Source of the DNA: a virus
Length of the DNA stretch: 64,000 nt
Virus record (IMG/VR): IMGVR_UViG_3300013307_000003
Coordinates: 1 to 64,000 of that record
Reading direction: 5' to 3' (one strand)
The notes beneath the pieces were generated by a model. The model did no database searches. It saw nothing but the letters and a program-made list of their open reading frames with translations, and was not told where the DNA came from. Below are positions 24,431 to 31,584 of the stretch, in pieces; positions within the stretch are counted from its first letter, which is position 1; every line of letters begins with the position of its first letter. A program made the translations under genes and the position numbers.

Positions 24431-24502
24431 ATATTACCCTGATTGTACCCTATATGTCAATACATTTGACAAAAGATAGGGTACAGGTGGTATACTTTTG
24501 CT
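24431..24502. promoter_or_regulatory. Divergent overlapping promoters and operator (Bet / RHH regulator)
   Basis: A dyad TACCCTAT (24446-24453) ... ATAGGGTA (24476-24483) encloses back-to-back -35 boxes TGTCAA (24455-24460, minus promoter) and TTGACA (24466-24471, plus promoter). The minus -10 is TAATAT (24436-24431, spacing 18); the plus -10 is TATACT (24491-24496, spacing 19). One repressor dimer pair could silence both directions. The plus -10 lies only 6 bases before the ATG at 24503, so that mRNA would be leaderless. Confidence 0.7.
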
Positions 24503-24751
24503 ATGGCCGAAAATTCTAAAAAACAACAGTTCAATCTTCGCCTCAACCCGGTTGCCGAGCAGCAACTTGAAGAATTGGCCGCGCACTACAATCTCAGCAA
24601 GGCCGCGATAATCAAAATGGCTGTTTCACATCTGCACCGGCAGTATTTTCCTGACGCGCCTCCTGACGCCGATGACTTGTTTGCGGACGAAGCCCCACCC
24701 CACCCACCACCCCCGACCGGGACGCCGCCGACGCCGACCGGGAAGGGGTGA
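24503..24751 (+). CDS. Ribbon-helix-helix regulator (82 aa)
   Basis: Residues 1-50 have the RHH fold signature: strand KQQFNLRLNP, helix VAEQQLEELAAHYN, turn LS, helix KAAIIKMAVSHLHRQYF (Arc/CopG-like). The C-terminal 30 residues are acidic then P/G/T-rich and unstructured. It is divergent from the Bet operon and its promoter overlaps a palindromic operator, which suggests autoregulation and repression of Bet. The predicted transcript starts at or within one base of the ATG and there is no ribosome site. The 3' end overlaps a minus-strand frame. Confidence 0.85.
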   Translation: MAENSKKQQFNLRLNPVAEQQLEELAAHYNLSKAAIIKMAVSHLHRQYFPDAPPDADDLFADEAPPHPPPPTGTPPTPTGKG

Positions 24752-24881
24752 AGAAGCGGGGCTTGTGACGGTAGCTCTCGCGGAGCGGCTTGTTGTCGGA
24801 CGGCCAATAGAGGCCGCACGGACAGAGCGAGCCTGTCGGGAGTTGCCAGGTGGGGCGCTGGCAGCGTGGGCAGTTGGTCAT
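24612..24881 (-). CDS. Putative zinc-finger protein overlapping the RHH gene antisense (89 aa)
   Basis: Its ATG overlaps the stop of the methyltransferase gene (ATGA, 24878-24881), which favours translation. N-terminal CPRCQRPTW-x8-CPCG is a clean ribbon-type zinc site. After residue 43 the frame runs antisense through the low-complexity 3' end of the RHH gene, so the C-terminus (S/R/G-rich) may be poorly constrained. Moderate support only. Confidence 0.5.
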   Translation of the reverse strand: MTNCPRCQRPTWQLPTGSLCPCGLYWPSDNKPLRESYRHKPRFFTPSRSASAASRSGVVGGVGLRPQTSHRRQEARQENTAGADVKQPF

Positions 24882-25708
24882 GCGGCTTCGTCCTCTTCGT
24901 CGTCGAGGCCGAGCGTGCCCTGCGCCAGTCGCTTGATAACTTCCTGGCAGTACTGCTCGCTCAGTTCGATCCCAATGGCGCGGCGGTTCATGCGTTTTGC
25001 GGCGCGCAGGCCGGAGCCGCTCCCCATGAAAGGCTCTAGGATCACGTCTCCAGGCTTACCGAACCGCTCGAAGCACCACGTCGCGAGGTAGACCGGCTTT
25101 TGGTTCGGGTGGAACCGCTTCTCGGTGCGCTCGCTGCCTTTGAGTAGGCCGTTCCAGCGGTGTTGGCATATTCGGACTGCGCCACCATGATTGGACCACG
25201 CGAGTTCAGCATCCGCAAAGCACGCAGTATTCTCCTTGTCCCACACGATCCACGATGACGAAGAGGGCAGAGACGCGCTGTAGTGGTTCGCGCCCCACCA
25301 GACGTGCCGCGCTTTCGGGAACGCCGCAGAACATGCACAAAACGCTTCTGTGGCGGTGTCCGTGCTGTCGTCGCCGATTACGACCGGATAGACATTTGCT
25401 GGGATCACTTTCGTACGTCCGGCGGTCCCGCCGGACGTTTGGCCCAATCGTGTTTTTATAGGCGGTCCGTGTAAGGTTTTACCGAACGGCTTCCCCGCGC
25501 CGACCGGAACGGTCGGCGCGGTTGTGGTTAAGAGAGGGTTTGCCGACGGCCTGCCGTTGAAATGCCCACTCGTCTGCACGCTCTGAATGCCGTACGGCGG
25601 ATCAGCCCACACGAACGAGACACCCGCATCCTTCAACTGCGGCAGAACATCGAACACGTTCGCACAGAAGATCGTTATGCCGTCCTGATTGTAAACAGGC
25701 TCGATCAC
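24878..25708 (-). CDS. DNA methyltransferase, beta-class N6-adenine/N4-cytosine type (276 aa)
   Basis: GTG at 25708 (GTGA overlap with a micro-ORF). Motif IV DPPYG at residues 36-40 comes first; motif I ILEPFMGSGSGLRAA near 230-244, followed by IGIEL, comes last; this order defines the beta class. A poorly conserved insert (residues 41-105) separates DPPYG from the catalytic helix, and IVWDKEN and HPNQKP are typical of solitary phage adenine or cytosine methyltransferases. No restriction partner is adjacent. It probably protects phage DNA from host restriction or marks origin DNA. Target sequence unknown. Confidence 0.88.
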   Translation of the reverse strand: MIEPVYNQDGITIFCANVFDVLPQLKDAGVSFVWADPPYGIQSVQTSGHFNGRPSANPLLTTTAPTVPVGAGKPFGKTLHGPPIKTRLGQTSGGTAGRTKVIPANVYPVVIGDDSTDTATEAFCACSAAFPKARHVWWGANHYSASLPSSSSWIVWDKENTACFADAELAWSNHGGAVRICQHRWNGLLKGSERTEKRFHPNQKPVYLATWCFERFGKPGDVILEPFMGSGSGLRAAKRMNRRAIGIELSEQYCQEVIKRLAQGTLGLDDEEDEAA

Positions 25709-25785
25709 GCCCCTCCCCCACCTTCCCCCGCGCCCGCCGCCGCCGCTGCAAACAGACTGCCGACGGCTCTCTGTGCCATTCTCAT
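25705..25785 (-). CDS. Possible 26-residue peptide gene
   Basis: Exactly bridges two genes: its ATG overlaps the upstream TGA (ATGA) and its TGA overlaps the methyltransferase GTG (GTGA). The peptide is A/G-rich (MRMAQRAVGSLF then A5 and G4 runs). It may serve translational coupling rather than make a functional protein. Confidence 0.35.
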   Translation of the reverse strand: MRMAQRAVGSLFAAAAAGAGEGGGGA

Positions 25786-26039
25786 TCGTGCCTCGCTTTC
25801 AACTCGTGCAGTAGGTCCATATTGTCAATCGCGCACTTGCAGGCGATCACTACGCCGTCAGCCCATAACTTCGGCGCGTCGCCGTTGTTGAATGTCGCGA
25901 CTGCACCGGCTGCGATTACGCGAGCGCAGAGGTAGAACCCGCGCTCGCGCTCCGTCAGGTTGCGCTCGACTTCTTCAGGGAGCGACAGTGCGGCGAGCGT
26001 CGATTGCTCGCGGTTGACTTGCTTTTTGCGCTTGCTCAT
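25782..26039 (-). CDS. Small helical protein (85 aa)
   Basis: ATG at 26039 overlaps the upstream stop (ATGA). Basic N-terminus (MSKRKKQVNREQ) then helices (LPEEVERNLTERERGFYLCARVIAAGAVATF and VIACKCAIDNMDLLHEL). No motif assigned. Immediately upstream of the methyltransferase unit. Confidence 0.7.
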   Translation of the reverse strand: MSKRKKQVNREQSTLAALSLPEEVERNLTERERGFYLCARVIAAGAVATFNNGDAPKLWADGVVIACKCAIDNMDLLHELKARHE

Positions 26040-26173
26040 TCAGTCGGCCTCGCTTTCGAATGCTTGAGGAGCCTCGCGGTATATCCGTGCGACGCGTCGG
26101 CCAGTGGCGTAATAACGCCCGTACGTGGCCTCCCTTTGTTAGCGGTCGCAGTTCGTTCTGTTTCGGTTCCCAT
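26036..26173 (-). CDS. Small basic protein with GRPR element (45 aa)
   Basis: The stop overlaps the next ATG (ATGA). The sequence reads TANKGRPRTGVITPLADASH then a basic helix; NKGRPRTG is like an AT-hook. No strong ribosome site, so support is the overlap plus plausible composition. Possibly a DNA-binding accessory. Confidence 0.5.
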   Translation of the reverse strand: MGTETERTATANKGRPRTGVITPLADASHGYTARLLKHSKARPTE

Positions 26174-26260
26174 GCTCAAACGGCTCCTCAACTCCCTCAG
26201 CAGGTTCCGCCCCTACGCCCGAACGCCGCTTTGGAGGCTTCGCGTCCTGCTCTCTATGAG

Positions 26261-26455
26261 CTATGAGGGAAAGGTTCCGGGGGCCGCGTCCGTTATGGGC
26301 GTCCACGGCCTCGGTGTTTTTTTTGATCGTTGCTCGCACTGCGGCTCACATGGCACACCTCGCTTTCGTCGTCTGGAACGTAGGGGGCCGATCCTGCGCG
26401 GCACTCCGGGCGGTTCGGCGTCGTGTTCCGGTGGGTGGGGTTTCGGGTCGCACAT
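26261..26455 (-). CDS. Possible proline/arginine-rich protein (64 aa)
   Basis: Starts three bases after the stop of the preceding gene. P- and R-rich with C/H positions (CDPKPHPPEH, VPCEPQCEQ). An overlapping frame on the same strand (26139-26339) is an alternative; neither has a clear ribosome site. Low support. Confidence 0.4.
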   Translation of the reverse strand: MCDPKPHPPEHDAEPPGVPRRIGPLRSRRRKRGVPCEPQCEQRSKKTPRPWTPITDAAPGTFPS

Positions 26456-26458
26456 CTG

Positions 26459-26785
26459 TTACATGTTGTTCGCGCCGATCATGCTGTGCGGAATGGTGCG
26501 GCTGTAGTTGCCCGCATTCCACTCGGCGCATACTTCAGCGTGAAGCGCAATCTCTTCCGGTGTCGAGCATTGCGTGTCGGGCTGGAACTTGCGCGGATCG
26601 CCGCCTACGAACAACCCATAGACGGGGGAGTTCATCTCGTCTTGGAATTCCATGTGGCACTTCAGGCACATCGGCTCATAGATCGAACCGTACGATGCTT
26701 TCGAGTCCGTGATGTCTTGTTCGCAGAAATGACACTTCACGACGCCACCACCGCATTCAGAACACGTTCCTATGATCTTGTCCAT
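26459..26785 (-). CDS. Zinc-finger protein (108 aa)
   Basis: ATG at 26785, overlapping the upstream gene by 16 bases. C-S-E-C-G-x4-K-C-H-F-C (residues 8-20) plus MCLKCH (near 40) look like a two-finger metal site. The second half (EEIALHAEVCAEWNAG) is helical. Likely nucleic-acid or protein adaptor; early operon. Confidence 0.7.
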   Translation of the reverse strand: MDKIIGTCSECGGGVVKCHFCEQDITDSKASYGSIYEPMCLKCHMEFQDEMNSPVYGLFVGGDPRKFQPDTQCSTPEEIALHAEVCAEWNAGNYSRTIPHSMIGANNM

Positions 26786-27192
26786 TTTCTGCCTCCTGCC
26801 GTTTCTGCCCATGCTTTAATCCGTTCGGCTACTGTGTTTATAGCAATGATAGCTTTGCTTAAGCTAACGTCTATCGGCGTTGTAGCGTATGTGTCGTTCA
26901 AGTGAATCTCCAGACTCCATAGGTAGCCTTCGACCAACACTTCCTTTTGGAACTTGGTAAAGTGCGGCGCAAAATCAAACTGCTCTAACTGCTTCACTGC
27001 GCGCGCCATAGATTCAATGCGGTTGTCCGAGCTGTGTTCAAACCATATATGCGGCCAACGATAACCATGCCCGCAGCACGACGCGGTAGTAGCGAATCCG
27101 GCAGCGTTGAGAGCGTCGCAAAGAGGGATAATCTCTTCGTCTAGTTTTTCCGGATAGTTAGGATCAAATCGAACCGTCTTGTAGTCGCTCAT
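26770..27192 (-). CDS. Conserved phage protein with C-C-G-H motif (140 aa)
   Basis: ATG directly after the upstream stop. Residues 24-60 carry ALNAAGFATTASCCGHGYRWPHIWF, the hallmark of a family of short phage proteins (G-x-x-T-x-x-S-C-x-G-H-G-x-x-P-x-I-x-F). No activity is established for that family. The second half is helical with aromatic residues. Early operon. Confidence 0.75.
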   Translation of the reverse strand: MSDYKTVRFDPNYPEKLDEEIIPLCDALNAAGFATTASCCGHGYRWPHIWFEHSSDNRIESMARAVKQLEQFDFAPHFTKFQKEVLVEGYLWSLEIHLNDTYATTPIDVSLSKAIIAINTVAERIKAWAETAGGRKWTRS

Positions 27193-27447
27193 TTACTTGC
27201 CTCTCTGCCGATCGCGAGTGGCAACCATCGGAGCTTCTTCGTAGGGCTTATCGCCCTTGCGTGGGTATTTCTTCCGTTCATCCCACCAGCCACCAGTCCA
27301 ATAAAACGGCAAGAGTGTTGGTCGCCCTCTGAAATCTCTTGCGCCAGAAGGGTACGGGCAGTCAAGAATAGATTTGCCATTTCGGTAGTCCGATGCGCCT
27401 CGGTGGTAGGCGTCCTTTTGATGGTCCGAAGGAATGATAACCATCAT
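27193..27447 (-). CDS. RMF-like / CrpP-like small protein (84 aa)
   Basis: ATG at 27447 overlaps the upstream stop. Residues 8-55 read A-Y-H-R-G-A-S-D-Y-R-N-G-K-(4)-C-P-Y-P ... F-Y-W-T-G-G-W-W-D-E, the layout of ribosome modulation factor (x-A-x-x-x-G-x-x-x-x-x-x-G-(n)-C/N-P-Y-x(n)-W-x-x-G-W). RMF dimerises and hibernates ribosomes in gammaproteobacteria; small phage relatives have unclear roles. A ribosome-directed function is therefore only a suggestion. The C-terminus is basic. Confidence 0.6.
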   Translation of the reverse strand: MMVIIPSDHQKDAYHRGASDYRNGKSILDCPYPSGARDFRGRPTLLPFYWTGGWWDERKKYPRKGDKPYEEAPMVATRDRQRGK

Positions 27448-27758
27448 TCCGTCACCACCATCGCCCTCGCCTCCCCACACCCACCCCCTCGCCCAACCTC
27501 CCGGCTCGGGTCGAAGATGGAGGGTTTGTAATCGAATGGGATTGCGCCGACGTTGGCCGCACGCGTGCGGCGATCCCATTCGGCATCTTCTGTGGCGAGC
27601 GCGGTCATTTGCGCTTCAAGCAGGGCAATGTGGGCCTCGGCGCGCGCTACTGTTTCGCGTGCCTCTCGCAGCATTCCGGCCGCGAGGTAGAGTTGGTCGC
27701 GCTTCGTTTTGATCTCGCGCAGCACGTCGCCTTGGGTGCGCTCGGTTGTCGTGGTCAT
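27444..27758 (-). CDS. Coiled-coil protein (104 aa)
   Basis: ATG at 27758 (ATGA overlap). Residues 8-65 form a long coiled coil (GDVLREIKTKRDQLYLAAGML and EARETVARAEAHIALLEAQ), followed by an acidic break and a G-rich end. No domain recognised. Confidence 0.7.
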   Translation of the reverse strand: MTTTTERTQGDVLREIKTKRDQLYLAAGMLREARETVARAEAHIALLEAQMTALATEDAEWDRRTRAANVGAIPFDYKPSIFDPSREVGRGGGCGEARAMVVTE

Positions 27759-28117
27759 TTGCTTCTCCCTATCCTCGTAATCATCGCCTTGGCGCGTCCG
27801 AACACCTGGCGTGCTTCCTTGCGCTGCTGGATGAGGTCGTAGGCGGCGAGGCAGTGCGGGCACTCGGCAAGGCGTTTGTTCATCGTGTCGGCGGACGCGT
27901 AGTCAACCTGTGTCTCGCCGTCCCAGTCCACGACATACCGTGAGCTTTGCAGTGCGCGTCGAAGGTGGTTGTTGGAGTGCACGCCGTCATCGCCTACATC
28001 CTCCCATTGCGGGCATTGCCTGAGTGCGTTGCCAATTTTGCGCGTCAGACACTTCACGAGTTCCTGCGCCTCGACGTACCGCCTGCACACTTCGATCGCT
28101 CGCGTCTCCTCGGTCAT
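27755..28117 (-). CDS. Helical protein with paired cysteines (120 aa)
   Basis: ATG at 28117 (ATGA overlap). All-helical with C-x-x-C near the C-terminal third (AECPHCLAAYDLIQQRK) and further Cys and His upstream. Function unknown. Confidence 0.7.
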   Translation of the reverse strand: MTEETRAIEVCRRYVEAQELVKCLTRKIGNALRQCPQWEDVGDDGVHSNNHLRRALQSSRYVVDWDGETQVDYASADTMNKRLAECPHCLAAYDLIQQRKEARQVFGRAKAMITRIGRSK

Positions 28118-28269
28118 TTTCTTAACCTCTTGTGCATAATTCCGAAAAAGAAGGGTCCGATCACGAAGCCGAACCACTTATATGGTCCTTGCGATACCGT
28201 CAGGTCGTAAAGCGCGGCCGTTGGAGTGGAGTAGCCGACAAGGATTGAAAACGGGTCGCGTCCGATCAT
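28114..28269 (-). CDS. Small membrane protein (51 aa)
   Basis: ATG at 28269 overlaps the previous gene's TGA. One hydrophobic segment near the C-terminus (WFGFVIGPFFFGIM) then basic residues (HKRLRK), suggesting a single-pass protein. Unknown. Confidence 0.6.
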   Translation of the reverse strand: MIGRDPFSILVGYSTPTAALYDLTVSQGPYKWFGFVIGPFFFGIMHKRLRK

Positions 28270-28427
28270 CTCCACACCCCCTTCACAACCAGCCACACCA
28301 GCCCGATCAATATCCACCCGACTACCGAGAGGCAACCCCAGGCAACCGCGCCCGCGCCTTCGTCGTGGCGCTCGGGGTCGTAGTCAGTCGCGGCGTCTTG
28401 CTGTTGCTGTGTCAGTCGATTGCGCAT
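28266..28427 (-). CDS. Small single-pass membrane protein (53 aa)
   Basis: Overlaps both neighbours (16 bases upstream, ATGA downstream). Q/D-rich N-terminal half (LTQQQQDAATDYDPERHDEG) followed by a hydrophobic helix, residues 27-48 (AVAWGCLSVVGWILIGLVWL). Two small membrane genes in tandem; function unknown. Confidence 0.65.
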   Translation of the reverse strand: MRNRLTQQQQDAATDYDPERHDEGAGAVAWGCLSVVGWILIGLVWLVVKGVWR

Positions 28428-29161
28428 CGGTCACACCCCATATCAAAACTGAACGCCGGTTCGTCGCCTGCGAGTTTGCGCCGTCCTTTGCGGCTCGGCA
28501 CTTCGTCGGACAATGCAAGTTCAATCAGCGTTGGGCCATCCTGCATCCACCGCAGGCCGTTCGCTGTTTCGAGCGCGGCGGCTTCCGCGAACTTCTCTGG
28601 CATGTGGTAAGCCAGCGCAATCCAATCATTCTTTCGATAGTTTTTGCAGGGAGTGCAATTGGCGTGCTGCATGAACTTGTAGACACGGGGCGGCTTTATG
28701 CCGTGCTTTGCGAAGTACCCGAAACACTGCGGCTTGCTGACGCCCCACTCAATCAGCGGAAACCAGACGCTGTGCCGTTCCAAGTCCCAGTTCGCAACCG
28801 TGCGATCTGCTCGCCTTTGTTCATCCACGTCGTAGCCGTAGGCGACACGCAGCGGCTCTGTGTGGGCGTTCAGGTAGGCTCGGCTCGGAATGATCTTGAG
28901 GTCCCGGCTGCACGGCGACAACTGGCGAGCAGGGATCATGTGCTTGTCCGCGAAATACTGAAACAGGTCGCGCCCGTCGCTCGCTTCCACGACGTTCAGC
29001 CCCCACCGATCCGCGACTTCCCGCCCGAACCGATACGTGTCTTCGTCTTCGCGCTGCGTGTCGCTGAAAAGGCAGATTGGAGCGCGGCACTCGTCTTGTA
29101 GGCGGCAAGCGATGTAGGCCGAACAAATCCCCATGCTGTAGAACACGAGGTCTTGTGTCAT
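28412..29161 (-). CDS. PAPS reductase-like ATP-pyrophosphatase family protein (249 aa)
   Basis: ATG at 29161 overlaps the upstream stop. Family features: opening strand VFYSMGICSA in the PP-loop position, ICLFSDTQREDEDTY, SPCSRDLKIIPSRAYL, and a late NCTPCKNYR cysteine pair plus C-x-x-C at the end. Normal members have SGGKDS; here the loop is S-M-G-I-C-S, lacking the usual Lys and Asp. Known relatives include PAPS reductases, DndC and tRNA-thiolation enzymes. Phage copies have been proposed to act in sulfur metabolism or DNA modification. The altered loop makes activity uncertain. Confidence 0.75.
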   Translation of the reverse strand: MTQDLVFYSMGICSAYIACRLQDECRAPICLFSDTQREDEDTYRFGREVADRWGLNVVEASDGRDLFQYFADKHMIPARQLSPCSRDLKIIPSRAYLNAHTEPLRVAYGYDVDEQRRADRTVANWDLERHSVWFPLIEWGVSKPQCFGYFAKHGIKPPRVYKFMQHANCTPCKNYRKNDWIALAYHMPEKFAEAAALETANGLRWMQDGPTLIELALSDEVPSRKGRRKLAGDEPAFSFDMGCDRCAID

Positions 29162-29385
29162 CGCCCCATCACCACACCGCCCATCGCCCAACCGAGCGCA
29201 ACTACAAACCCGACCGCCGCCAGCGCGAACACAAGCACTTGACGGCGATAGATGCGCCGCGACTGCCTCCACGCGGCTCTGCGGGCCTCCAGGTGGGCTT
29301 CGTGGGCGTCCTGGGTGCTGCCCTGCTCGATGAATGAGCCGGTGGTGCCGTATTCCGTTCTGTAGCGTTCCGCGCTGCCGTTCAT
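29158..29385 (-). CDS. Small membrane protein (75 aa)
   Basis: Overlaps both neighbours (ATGA). Soluble charged N-terminal half (DAHEAHLEARRAAWRQSRRIY) and a C-terminal transmembrane helix (VLVFALAAVGFVVALGW), so tail-anchored. No family recognised. Confidence 0.7.
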   Translation of the reverse strand: MNGSAERYRTEYGTTGSFIEQGSTQDAHEAHLEARRAAWRQSRRIYRRQVLVFALAAVGFVVALGWAMGGVVMGR

Positions 29386-29609
29386 ACCGAAGTCCTTTCG
29401 TCGTTCTTCACGCAGCCAGACTCACAAACCCACCATGCGCCCTTGCCTTGACACGTTTCGCAGGTTTCAGTGTCTCCAGGATCGTTGTTGATAGGGTCGT
29501 CGTCGTAAACGTCAATCACGCCGTCATCGCAACCGATTTCATGGCAGCGATAGTAGAGCGCGTAGCCGCCGCACTTCGGGCACTCACCGGGGTCGCCTTC
29601 GTCGTTCAT
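29382..29609 (-). CDS. DnaJ-type zinc-finger protein (75 aa)
   Basis: Four cysteine pairs with CPKCGGYALYY, GCDDGVIDVY, and C-E-T-C-Q-G-K-G-A-W-W-V-C, close to the C-x-x-C-x-G-x-G repeats of the DnaJ central zinc domain. Stand-alone phage versions are common and of unknown role; a chaperone or nucleic-acid adaptor is plausible. Confidence 0.75.
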   Translation of the reverse strand: MNDEGDPGECPKCGGYALYYRCHEIGCDDGVIDVYDDDPINNDPGDTETCETCQGKGAWWVCESGCVKNDERTSV

Positions 29610-30022
29610 ACTGGTATCGTCTCCAAGAACACTTCAATCGTGCTGATCGTGTCTTTCAGGCATTCCTGATACGCGGCACGCAGGCAGTCAAGAAGCGACG
29701 TGGGCGCGCCGTCCGGGTCCATGATCTTGTCGAGATAATGGAACCGGTTCTTATCTTTAGTGATCCAGTCCACTAACTCGTCCTGGGCGTGCAGGCACGC
29801 TTCAGCGGTCTTCGTGGCAATGTGGGCGTCAACAGCGCGGTCTTCGCCGCCAATCGGGAATTCGTCGATGATCTCCATTGCTTCTTGGATCATGTGCTTG
29901 TCGTGGGCGTATTGCTCGCACGTCTTGTGCAAGTCTTTAGCCCATAGCGGTAAGGACTTGCTCCTGTCGAGATACCTCTGAGCGTGTAGCCGAGCATTTC
30001 CGTTTGTTTCGCTTATGGTCAC
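29606..30022 (-). CDS. Helical protein of unknown function (138 aa)
   Basis: GTG at 30022 overlaps the upstream stop (GTGA). Opens TISETNGNARLHAQRYLDRS, then long helices with charged faces; ends with a cysteine-containing helix (DCLRAAYQECLKD). Soluble, no motif. Confidence 0.7.
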   Translation of the reverse strand: MTISETNGNARLHAQRYLDRSKSLPLWAKDLHKTCEQYAHDKHMIQEAMEIIDEFPIGGEDRAVDAHIATKTAEACLHAQDELVDWITKDKNRFHYLDKIMDPDGAPTSLLDCLRAAYQECLKDTISTIEVFLETIPV

Positions 30023-30210
30023 GTCGCACTCCTCTTCGCCGCCACACCCGCCTCCACAACCCTTCTCCTCACCTCCGGCCGCAACCGCTCGCCCGCCCTC
30101 CGCAGATCCGCCACGATCAAGCCGGACGCGAGCGCGGCGGCGTAGCGTGCTTCGACGGCGCGGCGGTGCTGGCGGCGTTCGGCGGGCGTGGTGGGGCGGG
30201 GGGCGGTCAT
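30019..30210 (-). CDS. Basic helical micro-protein (63 aa)
   Basis: ATG at 30210 within TGATG of the DUF2303 gene stop. Arg-rich helices (PAERRQHRRAVEARYAAALASG and LRRAGERLRPEVRRRV). Possibly DNA-binding. Unrecognised. Confidence 0.6.
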   Translation of the reverse strand: MTAPRPTTPAERRQHRRAVEARYAAALASGLIVADLRRAGERLRPEVRRRVVEAGVAAKRSAT

Positions 30211-31019
30211 CAGATACTCCACGATCCGAGCAGGGGCCGGATTTGCGTTCCCGTCGCGACGCTATCGAGCACGTTGTCAAAGGCGAATTCGATGACCTTG
30301 TGGGGCCGTTCGATAATATAGGTGAATGTCAGCAAACCTTCGCCAGAGATGCGGTAACGGAGCCGTGCGGGAACTTTAATGAGTGGACCGCCAACGAACG
30401 GCGATAGTCCGAGAGTGAACTTGGTTGGGACTTTGAGATGACCTTTTGTCGCCGTACCGTTGATCTCTTCGGCGAACTCGAACTGAACAGCACCGTTGTC
30501 TAAATTGATGCCGGACTTGAACGCGACCGACTTCTTGGCCTCCAACTTTGTCGCACTCTCCATGATCGTCGCGCTCTCAGGCTCGGCAATATCGGCGAGG
30601 TTGTCCTCAAGAAACTCGGCAAAATCGACTTGCTTCATCGGCTGATTGTTCTTGCTCATCCACGTTCGCCACTCAATCGATAGCTCTAAGGTCAGCTTTG
30701 CGGTATGGGTGCACCATGACGGTTCGTCTTCGCCGCCGTGGTAGTCGATGACGGCGGTAAACGAGTTCTCGGTGCGCTTGGCAAAGATGCGGGTGTTCTC
30801 CGTCTTGAACTGATCGACATAGGTCTGAAACGACGCTTCGTCAGTCAGTGCGACCTTTGCACGAATGCGCGTCGGCGTCAGCAGAAGGTCTTCCAGGCTC
30901 TTCGGCGCATAAGCGTCCGGCAGAATTGCAAACGGTACCGTCATGCCGTCGCTGTGGATGTCGTGAACGGCCGCGCCGTGCTCAAATGCGGCGTCGTACT
31001 CGGTTCTCTCTTCGCTCAT
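30210..31019 (-). CDS. DUF2303 family protein (269 aa)
   Basis: Matches the DUF2303/YfdQ family along its length: an N-terminal block (TVPFAILPDAYAPKSLEDLLLTP), a central YHGGEDEPSWCTHTAKLTLE with the conserved S-W-x-x-H, and FAEFLEDNLADI. The family is widespread in temperate phages near recombination genes; no biochemical function is established. ATG overlaps the upstream stop. It follows a small gene that commonly accompanies it. Confidence 0.8.
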   Translation of the reverse strand: MSEERTEYDAAFEHGAAVHDIHSDGMTVPFAILPDAYAPKSLEDLLLTPTRIRAKVALTDEASFQTYVDQFKTENTRIFAKRTENSFTAVIDYHGGEDEPSWCTHTAKLTLELSIEWRTWMSKNNQPMKQVDFAEFLEDNLADIAEPESATIMESATKLEAKKSVAFKSGINLDNGAVQFEFAEEINGTATKGHLKVPTKFTLGLSPFVGGPLIKVPARLRYRISGEGLLTFTYIIERPHKVIEFAFDNVLDSVATGTQIRPLLGSWSI

Positions 31020-31324
31020 CGTGTTTTATTGATCTCCAGTAGTTCGCCCATGTTGGCCTGTCGCGGATCAGTGCGGGTAAGGTCGCCGCGTTCCTCGTCG
31101 AAGAAAAACTGCGTGCTCTCCTTTGCTCGCTTCGGCGGCGTGCCGACTATTTCGTCGCGGATCGTCAGCCGGTTTCCGCCCGCAGGCTCGATCGTGATTT
31201 TGAAAGTCACTGTGCCCGCTTTGCCGGTATCCGATACCTCCGAAGCCACGCGCTGAAGTTGCTCCTCGAATTCGATTGCGGCCACTCCCTCGCGAATGCC
31301 CGTCAAGAACCTTGCTAGTTGCAT
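31016..31324 (-). CDS. Small protein paired with DUF2303 (102 aa)
   Basis: ATG at 31324 preceded by AAAGGAGA. Helix then beta strands (MQLARFLTGIREG and VTFKITIEPAGGNRLTI) and an acidic middle (STQFFFDEERGDLT). Small proteins of this shape precede DUF2303 genes in other phages. Function unknown. Confidence 0.7.
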   Translation of the reverse strand: MQLARFLTGIREGVAAIEFEEQLQRVASEVSDTGKAGTVTFKITIEPAGGNRLTIRDEIVGTPPKRAKESTQFFFDEERGDLTRTDPRQANMGELLEINKTR

Positions 31325-31584
31325 CGTGTCTCCTTTTGTAAAAGCGCCCTCAGCCTCACGACCTCCGCCTCCAAATCCACGCATCGCGCCTCCGCCACAA
31401 CCGCCCTCCTCCGCATCCGCTGGTACGGCGTGTTCGCCTCGTCGTGCGCCTCCAGGAACTCCGCGCGGCGGGTGGCGGCAGGGGAGTAGGCGAGCGTCTC
31501 ACGAGCGGCGGCGAGGTTGTTCCTCAAGTGCGCTTCGGCGAGCAGGTTTGTTGCCTGGAGTTCGTGCATGGCTTCTGTGGTCAT
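31315..31584 (-). CDS. Coiled-coil protein (89 aa)
   Basis: ATG at 31584 (ATGA overlap). Two helical spans; the second has leucine-zipper spacing (VVAEARCVDLEAEVVRLRALL). No motif beyond the coil. Confidence 0.65.
   Translation of the reverse strand: MTTEAMHELQATNLLAEAHLRNNLAAARETLAYSPAATRRAEFLEAHDEANTPYQRMRRRAVVAEARCVDLEAEVVRLRALLQKETRCN

Noticed and set aside
26004-26507. Plus-strand frames of 149-167 codons near 26.0-26.9 kb
   Set aside because: Antisense to coupled minus-strand genes with better starts; low-complexity R/S composition.
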